This document shows positions 6,362 through 15,101 of a stretch of DNA of 18,202 nucleotides, in pieces. How positions within the stretch are numbered: the first letter of the stretch is position 1; each line of letters starts with the position of its first letter. Source of the DNA: Lysobacterales bacterium (GTDB lineage Bacteria > Pseudomonadota > Gammaproteobacteria > Xanthomonadales > SZUA-36); contig SHZL01000018.1 in NCBI GenBank assembly GCA_009692275.1, forward strand, positions 1 through 18,202, read 5' to 3'. A program made the position numbers and the translations under genes. The notes under the pieces were generated by a model. That model did no database searches and was not told the DNA's origin. It saw only the letters and a list, made by a program, of their open reading frames with translations.

Positions 6362-7033
6362 ATGAGAATCCTGTCCTTGCTTTTCCTGGCGACGGGGCTG
6401 GTCCTGGCTGGAAGTGCGCAAGCAGAAGTCTATAAGTGGGTAGATGAAAATGGTGAAGTCCACTACAGCGAGACCCTGCCGCCGGATTTCCAGGACAAGA
6501 AGGCCGATGTATTGAACAACGAGGGTGTTACGCAACAAAAGGATCTGTCCCTGGTACCGCCGCCTCCCCCCCCACCGCCCCCGCCCGGCGCCAAAACAGC
6601 AGGTCCCGTCGAACTGCCGCGCGACAGTTCCGGGCAGCAGCGGGCAGCCCCTCTGTACAGTCCCGCCCAGTTAAAGCAGCAACAGGATGCCTTGCTGTTA
6701 CTGCGTTATGACTCCGAGCAGGAAATCCTTGACGCGGTGGAGGTGGAAATCAAGCAACTGGGTTACGACTCAGCGCTGGTCACTGGCTCCAGGAACAGCC
6801 TTATGCAAGCTTACCGCGGCAACATTCGCGAGGCGGCCGATAAACAACGAGCCGAGCTTCCGGTGGAACCGGCCCTGATAGCCGAGATTGACAGCCTGCA
6901 GCAAAAACTGACCAGTAATGGGGCCACCCTGGCTACGTTCAAAGCGAGAGAAGACGAGATACGCAATAAATTCAACGGGGATCTGGCAACCTACCGGAGA
7001 CTGTCGGCCGAAGCAGCTGCGCAAAGCCACTAA
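6362..7033 (+). CDS. Secreted DUF4124 protein with ten-proline run and coiled-coil tail
   Basis: A 223-residue exported protein of unknown function. Residues 1-21 are a signal peptide ending SAQA. The DUF4124 motif follows at once (VYKWVDENGEVHYSETLPP, 23-41). Then comes a linker with ten consecutive prolines (66-75), which would need EF-P for efficient translation, and a charged, Ala/Gln/Leu-rich helical part (about 105-223) that looks like a coiled coil. I prefer ATG 6362, with GGAG seven or eight bases upstream and the signal peptide right at the start; a GTG at 6341 would put the signal peptide behind seven extra residues. It starts one base after the pyrE stop codon. DUF4124 genes also follow pyrE in Pseudomonas, which supports a conserved pairing without revealing the role. 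The proline codons contain a C8 run at 6566-6573. Confidence 0.88.
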   Translation: MRILSLLFLATGLVLAGSAQAEVYKWVDENGEVHYSETLPPDFQDKKADVLNNEGVTQQKDLSLVPPPPPPPPPPGAKTAGPVELPRDSSGQQRAAPLYSPAQLKQQQDALLLLRYDSEQEILDAVEVEIKQLGYDSALVTGSRNSLMQAYRGNIREAADKQRAELPVEPALIAEIDSLQQKLTSNGATLATFKAREDEIRNKFNGDLATYRRLSAEAAAQSH

Positions 7034-7057
7034 GACGCCTGTCGACCGAATGTAACC

Positions 7058-7822
7058 ATGTTTACCCGCTGCCATGCCTGCCATACCGTTCATCCAATCA
7101 ATGCCGAATTGCTGGCCCGTGGCGGCGGCAAGTTCCGCTGTGGCAAGTGCCGCAAAATCAATAATGCCCTGGAAGCCCTGTTTGACCAGTGGCCCGAGGC
7201 CAGCCAGCAAGGTGCACAAGCCGGCGACCTGCCGGAATTGGGCATTACGCTGGTGCCCGGCGGACGCGGCGAAAACCCTGACAACCCTGAAGAGGCTGCC
7301 GACGGAAGCGCTGCATCCGGTGGCCCGACCGGTTACCAGCCCCCGCGAAGTGCATGGATAAGAGTCCTTTGGATAACTACTGCCATCGTGTTGGCACTGG
7401 TGGTCAGCTTTTACCTTGCAGTATTTCTTCAGCTGCCCGCGCTGAACCACCCCTTGTTACAGCCGGTGCTGATTACGCTGGGCATCAAGCAGGCCGCGAA
7501 CGCTTCTCCGGCCAGCAATGCAGAGGCAATAGAACTGCTGGCCCGGACCATGGAGCCTCATCCTTTCCGCCCCGGGGTGCTGCTGTTAACTGCCAGTATT
7601 GTCAATCGCACTGATGTGCGGCAGCCCTACCCGGATGTTGACGTAACACTGGTGGATATCGGTGGACGACGCCTGTCCCGGAAATTGTTCAAACCCGGTG
7701 ACTACCTGACCCGTACCGCGGAGTTGCGCTCGGGCATGGCGCCCGGCGGCCACCTGACATTTTCACTGGAAATAGAAGACCCGGGCAACGCAGCAACGGG
7801 CTTTGAACTCCAGTTCCGTTGA
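7058..7822 (+). CDS. Zinc-ribbon and DUF3426 membrane protein
   Basis: A 254-residue protein with an N-terminal MJ0042-type zinc ribbon (Cys5-x-x-Cys8 and Cys28-x-x-Cys31), an acidic linker (about 55-97), one transmembrane helix (about 103-126, LWITTAIVLALVVSFYLAVF), and a C-terminal DUF3426 domain that would sit in the periplasm (EPHPFRPGVLLLTASIVNRT, then VTLVDIGGRRLSRKLFKPGDYL). This architecture is standard for the gene found just before fis in many gammaproteobacteria, often next to prmA. Here prmA is absent and pyrE-DUF4124 come before instead. The ribosome site is weak; the start is fixed by the zinc ribbon MFTRCHAC. Function is unknown. Confidence 0.9.
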   Translation: MFTRCHACHTVHPINAELLARGGGKFRCGKCRKINNALEALFDQWPEASQQGAQAGDLPELGITLVPGGRGENPDNPEEAADGSAASGGPTGYQPPRSAWIRVLWITTAIVLALVVSFYLAVFLQLPALNHPLLQPVLITLGIKQAANASPASNAEAIELLARTMEPHPFRPGVLLLTASIVNRTDVRQPYPDVDVTLVDIGGRRLSRKLFKPGDYLTRTAELRSGMAPGGHLTFSLEIEDPGNAATGFELQFR

Positions 7823-7941
7823 TTGGTAGCACCCCGTTGTTGAAAGATTTGCGCCAAACCGGCGCGCACTCCAACCACGGGTTGTGGTAGGGTTACAAGT
7901 TCGAACCGATAACAATAGTTTCAGCACAATTGCCTGCGAAA

Positions 7942-8217
7942 ATGACCAAAGAAACCGAACAAACTACCCCACTCAGAAAAAATGTTCAGCACGCCATCAG
8001 GCGCTACCTCGAAGACATGGGACAGTGCCAGACCGAAAGCCTGTACCAGACTTTGTTAGCCGAGGTCGAGCCTCCGTTGATTGAAGAGGTGCTGCGCTAT
8101 ACGCATGGCAACCAGTCACAAACGGCTCGCATCCTCGGCATTACCCGCAATACCTTGCGCGCCAAGCTGAGCCGCTACGACATCCCCGTCACCAATGGCA
8201 AGCACTGGCCTGCCTGA
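7942..8217 (+). CDS. fis: Fis nucleoid-associated DNA-binding regulator
   Basis: A 91-residue DNA-bending protein, near the 98 of E. coli Fis. In other species it peaks on nutritional upshift, activates rRNA promoters and helps site-specific recombinases. The C-terminal helix-turn-helix is clear (GNQSQTARILGITRNTLRAK, 56-75, then LSRYDI). The middle helices (LYQTLLAEVEPPLIEEVLRY, 34-53) form the dimer core. I use ATG 7942; a TTG four codons upstream is possible. There is no strong ribosome site. A gap of 119 bases separates it from the DUF3426 gene, so it may have its own promoter, but I found no convincing -35/-10 pair. purH begins 18 bases after its stop codon. Confidence 0.95.
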   Translation: MTKETEQTTPLRKNVQHAIRRYLEDMGQCQTESLYQTLLAEVEPPLIEEVLRYTHGNQSQTARILGITRNTLRAKLSRYDIPVTNGKHWPA

Positions 8218-8235
8218 CCAGGCAGTGCATGGCAT

Positions 8236-9852
8236 ATGAATGGACCCAAGCTACCCGTGCCCAGGCTGGCCCTGGTCAGCGTTTCCGACAAAGACGGAAT
8301 TGTTGAGTTTGCCAGCCGCCTCGCAGCACTGGGTTTTTCTTTACTGAGCACAGGCGGCACCGCCAGGCACCTGGCTGATTCCGGGCTCACTGTAACCGAA
8401 GTTTCGGACCACACCGGGTTTCCTGAAATCATGGCGGGCCGGGTAAAAACCCTGCATCCGCGCATCCACGGTGGCTTGCTCGGGCGCGCGGGTACCGATG
8501 ATGCGGTCATGGCCGAGCAGGACATTCCGCGCATCGCCCTTGCCGTGATCAACCTGTACCCCTTTGACGAAGTTACCCGCGACCCCGGCTGCAGCCTGGA
8601 AAAGGCCATTGAAAATATTGACATTGGCGGGCCGGCAATGGTGCGCTCCGCGGCAAAGAACTATGCCGCCGTGGGCGTAGTGACCTCAAAGGATCAGTAC
8701 GCGCAGGTGCTGGCTGAACTGGAACGCAATGGTGGCGAACTCGGCCTGGAGTTTCGTTTTGAACTGGCAGTTGCCGCCTTCAATCGCATCGCGCAGTACG
8801 ATGCAGCCATCAGTTCCTGGCTTTCCGCCCTGACGCCGCAAGGAGAACGCATGACCTTCCCCGGCCAGGCCAATGCATGTTTCCGGAAAATCATGGATTT
8901 GCGCTACGGTGAAAACCCCCACCAGCGAGCCGCATGGTACGGCAACCTGAATCCACAGGGCAGCCTCGATGCCCAGGATTCCAGCCTGTCTGCGGCCCGG
9001 CAATTACAGGGCAAGGAATTGTCGTTCAATAATATTGCAGATGCGGATGCGGCCTGGGCTTGCGTCACGCAGTTTACCGGCCCTGCCTGTGTCATCGTCA
9101 AGCACGCCAATCCGTGCGGCGTAGCGGTGGCTGAAACACTGCTGGCTGCTTACGACCAGGCCTACGCAACGGATCCTACGTCCGCCTTCGGCGGCATCAT
9201 TGCGTTCAATGCAGCAGTGGATGCCGCAACCGCGGAAACCCTGCTGGCACGCCAGTTCGTGGAAGTGCTGCTGGCCCCCGGTTTCTCCAGTGAAGCCTTG
9301 CAGGTCCTGGCGCGCAAACAGAATGTGCGAGTGCTGTGTGTTGCTCCAGGTAAACCAGTGGGTAACTCAGTGGGCCAGGCGATGCCGCAGCAGGATTTCA
9401 AAAGAATCAGCGGTGGACTGCTGGTGCAGACGACGGATCTTGCGCAAGTACGTCGTGCTGATTGCCGCGTAGTGAGCAAGAGAGCAGCCACGGATGCACA
9501 GTGGAACGATCTCCTGTTCGCCTGGAACGTAGTCAAAATGGTCAAATCCAATGCCATCGTGTACGCCGCCGCCGGCCGCACCCTGGGAATTGGCGCAGGC
9601 CAGATGAGCCGGGTAGATTCCGCACGCATTGCACGCTGGAAGGCAGCGGAAGCGGGCCTGGACCTGGCGCACAGCGTCATGGCATCGGACGCGTTTTTTC
9701 CTTTCCGTGACAGCATTGACATGGCTGCCGAAGCCGGTATTTCGGGCGTCATTCAGCCCGGCGGTTCCATGCGCGACGAAGAAGTCATTGCCGCTGCTGA
9801 TGAGCACGATCTCGTGATGGTCTTCACGGGCATGCGGCATTTCAGGCATTGA
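8236..9852 (+). CDS. purH: Bifunctional AICAR transformylase / IMP cyclohydrolase
   Basis: A 538-residue cytosolic enzyme that formylates AICAR with 10-formyl-THF and closes the ring to IMP, the last two steps of de novo purine synthesis. The N-terminal IMP cyclohydrolase domain (about 1-200) shows LVSVSDKDGIVEFA, the phosphate-binding STGGTARHL and RVKTLHPRIHGGLL. The C-terminal transformylase domain contains DLRYGENPHQRA, KELSFNNIADADAAW, the catalytic VKHANPCGVA (about 287-296), DPTSAFGGIIAFN, and ends with SDAFFPFRDSID and FTGMRHFRH. The length matches the family. The start ATG lacks an obvious ribosome site, so coupling to fis is likely. purD follows after 36 bases. Confidence 0.97.
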   Translation: MNGPKLPVPRLALVSVSDKDGIVEFASRLAALGFSLLSTGGTARHLADSGLTVTEVSDHTGFPEIMAGRVKTLHPRIHGGLLGRAGTDDAVMAEQDIPRIALAVINLYPFDEVTRDPGCSLEKAIENIDIGGPAMVRSAAKNYAAVGVVTSKDQYAQVLAELERNGGELGLEFRFELAVAAFNRIAQYDAAISSWLSALTPQGERMTFPGQANACFRKIMDLRYGENPHQRAAWYGNLNPQGSLDAQDSSLSAARQLQGKELSFNNIADADAAWACVTQFTGPACVIVKHANPCGVAVAETLLAAYDQAYATDPTSAFGGIIAFNAAVDAATAETLLARQFVEVLLAPGFSSEALQVLARKQNVRVLCVAPGKPVGNSVGQAMPQQDFKRISGGLLVQTTDLAQVRRADCRVVSKRAATDAQWNDLLFAWNVVKMVKSNAIVYAAAGRTLGIGAGQMSRVDSARIARWKAAEAGLDLAHSVMASDAFFPFRDSIDMAAEAGISGVIQPGGSMRDEEVIAAADEHDLVMVFTGMRHFRH

Positions 9853-9888
9853 AGCGCGCTTGAACAGACAGGGCTTGAGGACACCTGC

Positions 9889-11190
9889 ATGAAGGTATTG
9901 ATTGTTGGAGGCGGCGGGCGCGAGCATGCGCTGGCATGGAAAGTGGCGCAGTCCGTGACAGTCGACCGGGTATACGTGGCACCCGGCAATGCCGGAACTG
10001 CCCTGGAAAAGAAAACGGAAAATGTTGCCATTGCCGCCACCGACCTTGATGGCCTGTTGGGGTTTGCCCGCTCACAGGCGATAGGCCTGACCATAGTCGG
10101 GCCGGAAGATCCACTGGCGCTGGGCATAGTCGATCGATTCCAGGCTGCGGGCCTCGCCTGTTTTGGCCCCAGCGCGGCTGCTGCACGACTGGAAGGTTCA
10201 AAAGCCTTTGCCAAGGCCTTCATGGGCCGCCACAACATTCCTACCGCACGTTACGGTGAGTTTACCGATATCGATGAAGCTGTCGCCTTCATCCGCCGGC
10301 ACAGCGCGAATCAACCGGACACGCCCATAGTGGTCAAGGCCGATGGCCTCGCCGCTGGCAAAGGAGTGATCGTGGCGCATACCCCGCAGCAGGCAGAGGC
10401 GGCCGTGCTGGACATGCTGGCGGGTAATGTCTACGGGGAAGCCGGGCACCGCGTCATCATCGAGCAGTTTCTGCACGGTGAGGAGGCGAGTTTCATCGTC
10501 ATGGCGGACGGGAAAAATGTGCTCGCCCTGGCCACTTCGCAGGACCACAAGGCCGTGGGTGACGGTGACACCGGCCCCAACACCGGTGGCATGGGAGCCT
10601 ATTCGCCTGCCCCGGTGGTTACTGCCGTGCTGCATGACCGGGTCATGCGCGAGGTGATCCAGCCTGCCATAGACGGCATGGCGGCCGAGGGGCATCCCTT
10701 TCGAGGATTTCTCTACGCCGGGTTGATGATTTCACCCGATGGCGGCTTCAAGGTGCTGGAATTCAACGTGCGCTTTGGCGACCCCGAAACCCAACCCGTG
10801 CTGATGCGGCTGAAGTCAGACCTGGCCATGCTCTGCCTGGCCGCGCTGGACCAGCAACTGGACCGGCACCAGGCACTCTGGGACCCGCGCTGCAGCCTGG
10901 GCGTGGTCATGGCCGCTGGTGGCTATCCCGGCCATTACGCCGGGGGCGATGTGATCAGCGGTCTCGATCAGCCGCTGCCAGGGCATGTGAAGGTGTTCCT
11001 GGCCGGAGCCGCACAAACGGAAGAAGGTATTGTCACCCGCGGTGGCCGCGTGCTGTGCGTGTGCGCACTCGGAGACTCGGCCGCCGCAGCGCAGAAGTCA
11101 GCTTATGCTGCCTGCGCAACCATTCACTGGAAGGGTTCCTTCTATCGCAAGGACATTGGTTACCGCGCCATTGCCCGGGAAAACCACTGA
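9889..11190 (+). CDS. purD: Phosphoribosylamine-glycine ligase (GAR synthetase)
   Basis: A 433-residue ATP-grasp ligase that joins glycine to phosphoribosylamine, the second step of purine synthesis. Visible motifs are the N-terminal nucleotide fold VLIVGGGGREHALAWK (3-18), GPEDPLALGIVDRF (about 71-84), the ATP-grasp strand VVKADGLAAGKGV (about 145-157), the loop GDGDTGPNTGGMGAYSP (about 224-240), and the metal-binding EFNVRFGDPETQ (about 290-301). GAGG lies eight bases before the ATG. The length is as in E. coli (429). It forms the usual purH-purD pair. uvrD starts four bases after its stop. Confidence 0.97.
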   Translation: MKVLIVGGGGREHALAWKVAQSVTVDRVYVAPGNAGTALEKKTENVAIAATDLDGLLGFARSQAIGLTIVGPEDPLALGIVDRFQAAGLACFGPSAAAARLEGSKAFAKAFMGRHNIPTARYGEFTDIDEAVAFIRRHSANQPDTPIVVKADGLAAGKGVIVAHTPQQAEAAVLDMLAGNVYGEAGHRVIIEQFLHGEEASFIVMADGKNVLALATSQDHKAVGDGDTGPNTGGMGAYSPAPVVTAVLHDRVMREVIQPAIDGMAAEGHPFRGFLYAGLMISPDGGFKVLEFNVRFGDPETQPVLMRLKSDLAMLCLAALDQQLDRHQALWDPRCSLGVVMAAGGYPGHYAGGDVISGLDQPLPGHVKVFLAGAAQTEEGIVTRGGRVLCVCALGDSAAAAQKSAYAACATIHWKGSFYRKDIGYRAIARENH

Positions 11191-11194
11191 CCCC

Positions 11195-13381
11195 ATGGAT
11201 GTTTCCCATCTGCTGCAAGATCTCAACGATGCCCAACGCGCAGCGGTAACCCTGGAAGGCGGGCATGCATTGATTCTCGCCGGCGCTGGCAGCGGCAAGA
11301 CCCGGGTGCTTATTCACCGCCTCGCATGGCTCATCCAGGTCAACCATGTATCTCCGCTCGGCATCCTGGCCGTGACGTTCACCAACAAGGCGGCTGGTGA
11401 AATGCGTTCGCGTGCCGGCACCTTGCTGCAGATGTCCCCGCGACCTTTGTGGATCGGAACCTTCCACGGCATTGCCCACCGCCTGTTACGCATGCACTGG
11501 AAAGAGGCGCGCTTGCCTGAATCCTTCCAGATCCTGGACTCCGAGGACCAGCAGCGCCTGCTGCGGCGGATCATTCGCGAAGAAGGACTGGATGACACCC
11601 ACTGGCCGGCCAAGCAGGCCCAATGGTTCATCAACGCCCGCAAAGACGAAGGCGAACGGCCCCGGCACATTGAGCATCTTGATCACCCGGCAACGGCCAC
11701 CTGGGCGCACATCTACCAGCGTTACGAGGATTACTGCAACCGCGGCGGGCTGGTGGATTTTGCTGAAATACTCTTGCGCGCCCACGAACTGTGGCTGGAA
11801 CAGCCGGCCGTTCTCGACCATTACCGCCGGCGTCTGCAGTATCTTCTGATCGACGAATTCCAGGACACCAACGCAATCCAGTACGCCTGGTTGCGCATGC
11901 TGGCCGGTGACACCGGGTCGATGTTCGTGGTCGGTGACGATGACCAGTCCATCTATGGCTGGCGTGGTGCCAGAGTGGAGAATGTACAGAGCTTTGTGCG
12001 CGATTTCCCGGCCGTTGCCACCATCAGGCTGGAGCAGAACTACCGCTCCACCGGGACCATTCTTGCTGCGGCAAACGGGGTGATTGCCAACAATCAGGGC
12101 CGCATGGGCAAGAAACTCTGGACCGATGGCCCGGACGGCACCCCGATCAACCTGTACTCGGCATTCAACGAGCAGGACGAGGCCCGCTTCGTGGTGGAAC
12201 AGATCCGCCAATGGCTGGACCAGGGCCGGCGGGCGGACGAGGTTGCCATCCTCTACCGCACCACGGCCCAGTCACGCCTGTTTGAAGAGTACCTGCTGCG
12301 CGCAGGAATCGCCTACCGGGTCTATGGCGGCCAGCGTTTTTTTGAACGCGTCGAGGTCAAGGACGCACTGGCCTACCTGCGCCTGGTGCTCAACCCCAAC
12401 GACGATGCCGCCCTGGAGCGGGTCATTAACAAGCCGGCACGGGCCATCGGCGACAAGACGGTCTCTATCCTTCGCCTGCAGGCGCGCGAGGCCAATGTCA
12501 GCCTGTGGCAGGCGGCACAGGCCTGTATCCGGCAAAAACTCATACCCCCGCGCGCCAGCGCGGCGGTGCAGGAATTCATTGACCTGGCCAGCGGCATGCA
12601 GGAGCGCGTGCAGAACTGGACCCTGGGAAACCAGATGCAAGCCGTAATCGATGAAAGCAAGCTGGCGACGCATTACGGCAAGGAACCGCGTGAGCGCATG
12701 GAAACCCGCATTGAAAACCTGCGCGAACTGGTCAATGCAGCAGATGCCTTCATTTTGCCGAATGAGGATGCAGACGCAGGCTTGACGGAACTGCAGTCCT
12801 TCCTCAGCCATGCCTCGCTGGAGGCCGGCGAGACCCAGGGAGAAAGCTGGGACGACTGTGTGCAACTCATGACGCTGCACTCGGCCAAGGGACTCGAATT
12901 CCCGGTGGTCTTCATGGCCGGAATGGAAGACGGGCTGTTTCCGCACCAGCGTTCAGTGGAGGAATCCGGCGGCCGCTTGGAAGAGGAGCGGCGCCTGTGC
13001 TACGTCGGCATGACTCGCGCCCGCAAGCAATTGTGCCTGAGTTACGCCGAGACACGGCGCATGCACGGAGCGGAATCCATGTCCCGCCCGTCCCGTTTCA
13101 TCGATGAAATACCTGCTGATCTGCTGCAGGAAATACGCCCACGGCTGGCGGCCAATCGGCCTTATGTATCCGCCCGGCCGGCGGCAGCTGCAAAGCCACC
13201 CACGTTCAAAAACCAGGAATGGCCGTTCAAACTGGGCCAGCGCGTTCTGCACCACAAGTTCGGCGAGGGCACGGTGCTGGCCTTCGAAGGTTCCGGCGAG
13301 CACACGCGGGTGCAGATCAACTTTGCCAAGGCCGGCAGCAAGTGGCTGGTGCTGGCCTATGCCAAGCTCGAAGCGCGGTAA
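11195..13381 (+). CDS. uvrD: DNA helicase II UvrD
   Basis: A 728-residue superfamily 1A helicase that unwinds DNA 3' to 5' in nucleotide excision and mismatch repair. Motifs in order are Q-motif region LNDAQRAAV (about 8-17), Walker A AGAGSGKT (about 28-36), LAVTFTNKAAGEM, Walker B LLIDEFQDTN (about 217-226), VGDDDQSIYGWRGA (about 245-258), LEQNYRST, LMTLHSAKGLEFPVVFMAG and YVGMTRARKQL. The C-terminal GQRVLHHKFGEGTVLAFEG is the Tudor-like domain that in UvrD/PcrA contacts RNA polymerase. ATG 11195 gives the family start; a longer in-frame extension from 11030 would overlap purD and has no homology I recognise. Length (E. coli 720) and C-terminus favour UvrD over Rep. Linkage to purD by four bases is unusual and suggests co-transcription with nucleotide genes. 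Confidence 0.94.
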   Translation: MDVSHLLQDLNDAQRAAVTLEGGHALILAGAGSGKTRVLIHRLAWLIQVNHVSPLGILAVTFTNKAAGEMRSRAGTLLQMSPRPLWIGTFHGIAHRLLRMHWKEARLPESFQILDSEDQQRLLRRIIREEGLDDTHWPAKQAQWFINARKDEGERPRHIEHLDHPATATWAHIYQRYEDYCNRGGLVDFAEILLRAHELWLEQPAVLDHYRRRLQYLLIDEFQDTNAIQYAWLRMLAGDTGSMFVVGDDDQSIYGWRGARVENVQSFVRDFPAVATIRLEQNYRSTGTILAAANGVIANNQGRMGKKLWTDGPDGTPINLYSAFNEQDEARFVVEQIRQWLDQGRRADEVAILYRTTAQSRLFEEYLLRAGIAYRVYGGQRFFERVEVKDALAYLRLVLNPNDDAALERVINKPARAIGDKTVSILRLQAREANVSLWQAAQACIRQKLIPPRASAAVQEFIDLASGMQERVQNWTLGNQMQAVIDESKLATHYGKEPRERMETRIENLRELVNAADAFILPNEDADAGLTELQSFLSHASLEAGETQGESWDDCVQLMTLHSAKGLEFPVVFMAGMEDGLFPHQRSVEESGGRLEEERRLCYVGMTRARKQLCLSYAETRRMHGAESMSRPSRFIDEIPADLLQEIRPRLAANRPYVSARPAAAAKPPTFKNQEWPFKLGQRVLHHKFGEGTVLAFEGSGEHTRVQINFAKAGSKWLVLAYAKLEAR

Positions 13382-13397
13382 ACCCGGTCTGGCGGTC

Positions 13398-14285
13398 ATG
13401 GGAAACACCGGCAAAAACAGCGAAGAGATCCGCTTGCACACCCCTCTGGGCACACTGGCCGGCCTGCGCTGGCCTGCGCCCCAGGATGGAACAAACAGTG
13501 CACCGGTGTTGTGCGTGCACGGCTGGCTGGATAATGCCGCCTCGTTTTCCCCCCTGTCGCAGCATCTGCATGGCATGGACATCGTAGCCCTGGACTTGCC
13601 TGGCCACGGACACTCCTACCACAGGCATCCGTCCGCACACTATTACTTCATGGACTACCTGTGGGACATCGACACAGCTCTGGATGCTCTGGGATGGTCT
13701 TCCTGCCACCTGGTTGGCCACTCCCTCGGGGCAGCAATCCTGTCCCTTTATGCTGCGACCTGCCCACGCAGGGTGCGCAGCCTGGTGCTGCTCGATGCCC
13801 TGGGGCCAATGAGTGAACCCGCCTCAGGCAGCACTGCACGATTGTGCCGGAGCCTGGATGATTTCCGTTCCGCGGCGCGGCCCAAAAAAGCCTACGATTC
13901 CATCGAAGCCATGATCAAGGTGCGGCAAGCTAATACCCGGTTGGCCCATCAACCGGCGCGCCTGATCTGCGAGCGCTCAGCCGAACACCATGGCACACAT
14001 TACGAATGGACCAATGACCCGGCCCTGTACTGGGTATCGCCCATCCTGATGACCGAAGAACAGGCGCTTGACTACCTCGGGCATATCACCGCGCCGGTGC
14101 TCTCGCTTACTGCCACCCCGTTTGCGCCCCGGGTCAACGAAGAAAAGGTAAAGGCGAGATGCGCGGTCATTGCGCACGGCCGCCACTTGCTACAGGAAGG
14201 CGGCCACCACTTTCACATGGACCAGCCCGCTGAGGTTGCGTCCGCGGTCGGTTCATTTATCCTTGAACAGGAACAGGCCCGGTAA
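13398..14285 (+). CDS. Alpha/beta hydrolase of unknown substrate
   Basis: A 295-residue cytosolic alpha/beta-hydrolase. It shows the oxyanion HGW (41-43) in VLCVHGWLDNAASF, DLPGHGHS (66-73), the nucleophile elbow VGHSLGAA with Ser109, and a C-terminal EGGHHFHMDQP holding the catalytic His. The usual acid after strand 7 is not obvious (LSLTATPFAPRV lacks Asp), so Asp133 in LVLLDALGP after strand 6 may serve instead. The pattern resembles serine hydrolase-like (SERHL/MEST-type) proteins; the substrate cannot be inferred. ATG 13398 lies 16 bases after the uvrD stop; the reading frame is open much further upstream, but that part overlaps uvrD and is a shadow. pyrF follows after 28 bases. Confidence 0.85.
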   Translation: MGNTGKNSEEIRLHTPLGTLAGLRWPAPQDGTNSAPVLCVHGWLDNAASFSPLSQHLHGMDIVALDLPGHGHSYHRHPSAHYYFMDYLWDIDTALDALGWSSCHLVGHSLGAAILSLYAATCPRRVRSLVLLDALGPMSEPASGSTARLCRSLDDFRSAARPKKAYDSIEAMIKVRQANTRLAHQPARLICERSAEHHGTHYEWTNDPALYWVSPILMTEEQALDYLGHITAPVLSLTATPFAPRVNEEKVKARCAVIAHGRHLLQEGGHHFHMDQPAEVASAVGSFILEQEQAR

Positions 14286-14313
14286 AAGCCCCAGGAACAA
14301 CCCGAGGAACAGC

Positions 14314-15048
14314 ATGAAACACACACACACCCGGCCTAACGCCCACATACCCACACGTGAACGCCTGATTTTCGCCCTGGATGTCGCCGACATTGAGCAG
14401 GCACGCAGCCTCGTGGCGCAACTGGGCGATGCGGTTTCATTTTACAAGCTGGGCCTGGAATTCTTCCTGTCCGGAAACTATTTTGAACTGGCCGCCGAAC
14501 TGCGCTCCAGCGGCAAGAAGGTGTTTGCCGACCTGAAGTTGTTTGATATCCCGGCCACCGTTGCGGCCGCAGTACGCCAGTTGGCCCGGCATGAGGTTGA
14601 TTTCTGCACCGTGCATGGCAACGACGCCATGTTGCGCGCGGCGGCGGCGGCCAAGGGAAATTCAAAAATTCTCGCCGTTACTGCCCTGACTAGCCTGGAC
14701 CAGGGTGACCTCGACGACCTGGGTTTCACCTGCGACACGCACACGCTGGTCCTGTCCCGTGCACGCCGGGCCCTTGAACTAGGCTGCGATGGGGTAGTTT
14801 CCTCCGGGCTTGAAGTAGCGGCGCTGCGCGCCTCCATCAGCCACAGCCTGATCACCGTGTGTCCTGGCATCCGCCCCGTCCACAACGACGAAGAAGATGA
14901 CCAGCAACGTGTGTTGACCCCTGCACTTGCGATCGCCAACGGCGCCGACTACCTCGTAGTGGGACGGCCAATTCGTGACGCGGCGAATCCACGGGCAGCG
15001 GCAGAGCGGATACAGGCGGAGATTGCCAGCGCACTGGGCAATCCGTGA
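14314..15048 (+). CDS. pyrF: Orotidine 5'-phosphate decarboxylase
   Basis: A 244-residue TIM-barrel enzyme that makes UMP from OMP, the step after PyrE. The catalytic set is visible: Asp23 in FALDVAD, Lys45 in FYKLGLEFF, and the tetrad Asp73-x-Lys75-x-x-Asp78 in FADLKLFDIPATV. The phosphate-binding end includes VCPGIRP (about 187-193) and YLVVGRPIRDA (about 216-226). ATG 14314 has GAGG six bases upstream. The N-terminus carries about ten extra His/Thr-rich residues compared with E. coli. It is the last gene of the plus-strand series beginning at pyrE; no terminator is seen right behind it, and the first strong one is at 15196-15231. Confidence 0.96.
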   Translation: MKHTHTRPNAHIPTRERLIFALDVADIEQARSLVAQLGDAVSFYKLGLEFFLSGNYFELAAELRSSGKKVFADLKLFDIPATVAAAVRQLARHEVDFCTVHGNDAMLRAAAAAKGNSKILAVTALTSLDQGDLDDLGFTCDTHTLVLSRARRALELGCDGVVSSGLEVAALRASISHSLITVCPGIRPVHNDEEDDQQRVLTPALAIANGADYLVVGRPIRDAANPRAAAERIQAEIASALGNP

Positions 15049-15065
15049 TGTTCTTTGGTCGGGAC

Positions 15066-15095
15066 TTGACAACTCTTGATATCAGACATTACGAT
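15066..15095 (+). promoter_or_regulatory. Sigma-70-like promoter ahead of a non-coding transcript
   Basis: A perfect -35 TTGACA (15066-15071) is followed after 18 nt by TACGAT (15090-15095), which matches four of six -10 positions. It lies 18 bases after the pyrF stop and points toward the terminator at 15231, not at an ORF. The expected start site is near 15102. Confidence 0.55.
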
Positions 15096-15101
15096 ACCTT
15101 C

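Noticed and set aside
7891..7907. GGTTACAAGTTCGAACC, like the T-arm of a tRNA, just before fis
   Set aside because: The stem does not pair properly around the TTCGAA loop, and no acceptor, D-arm or anticodon arm can be built around it.
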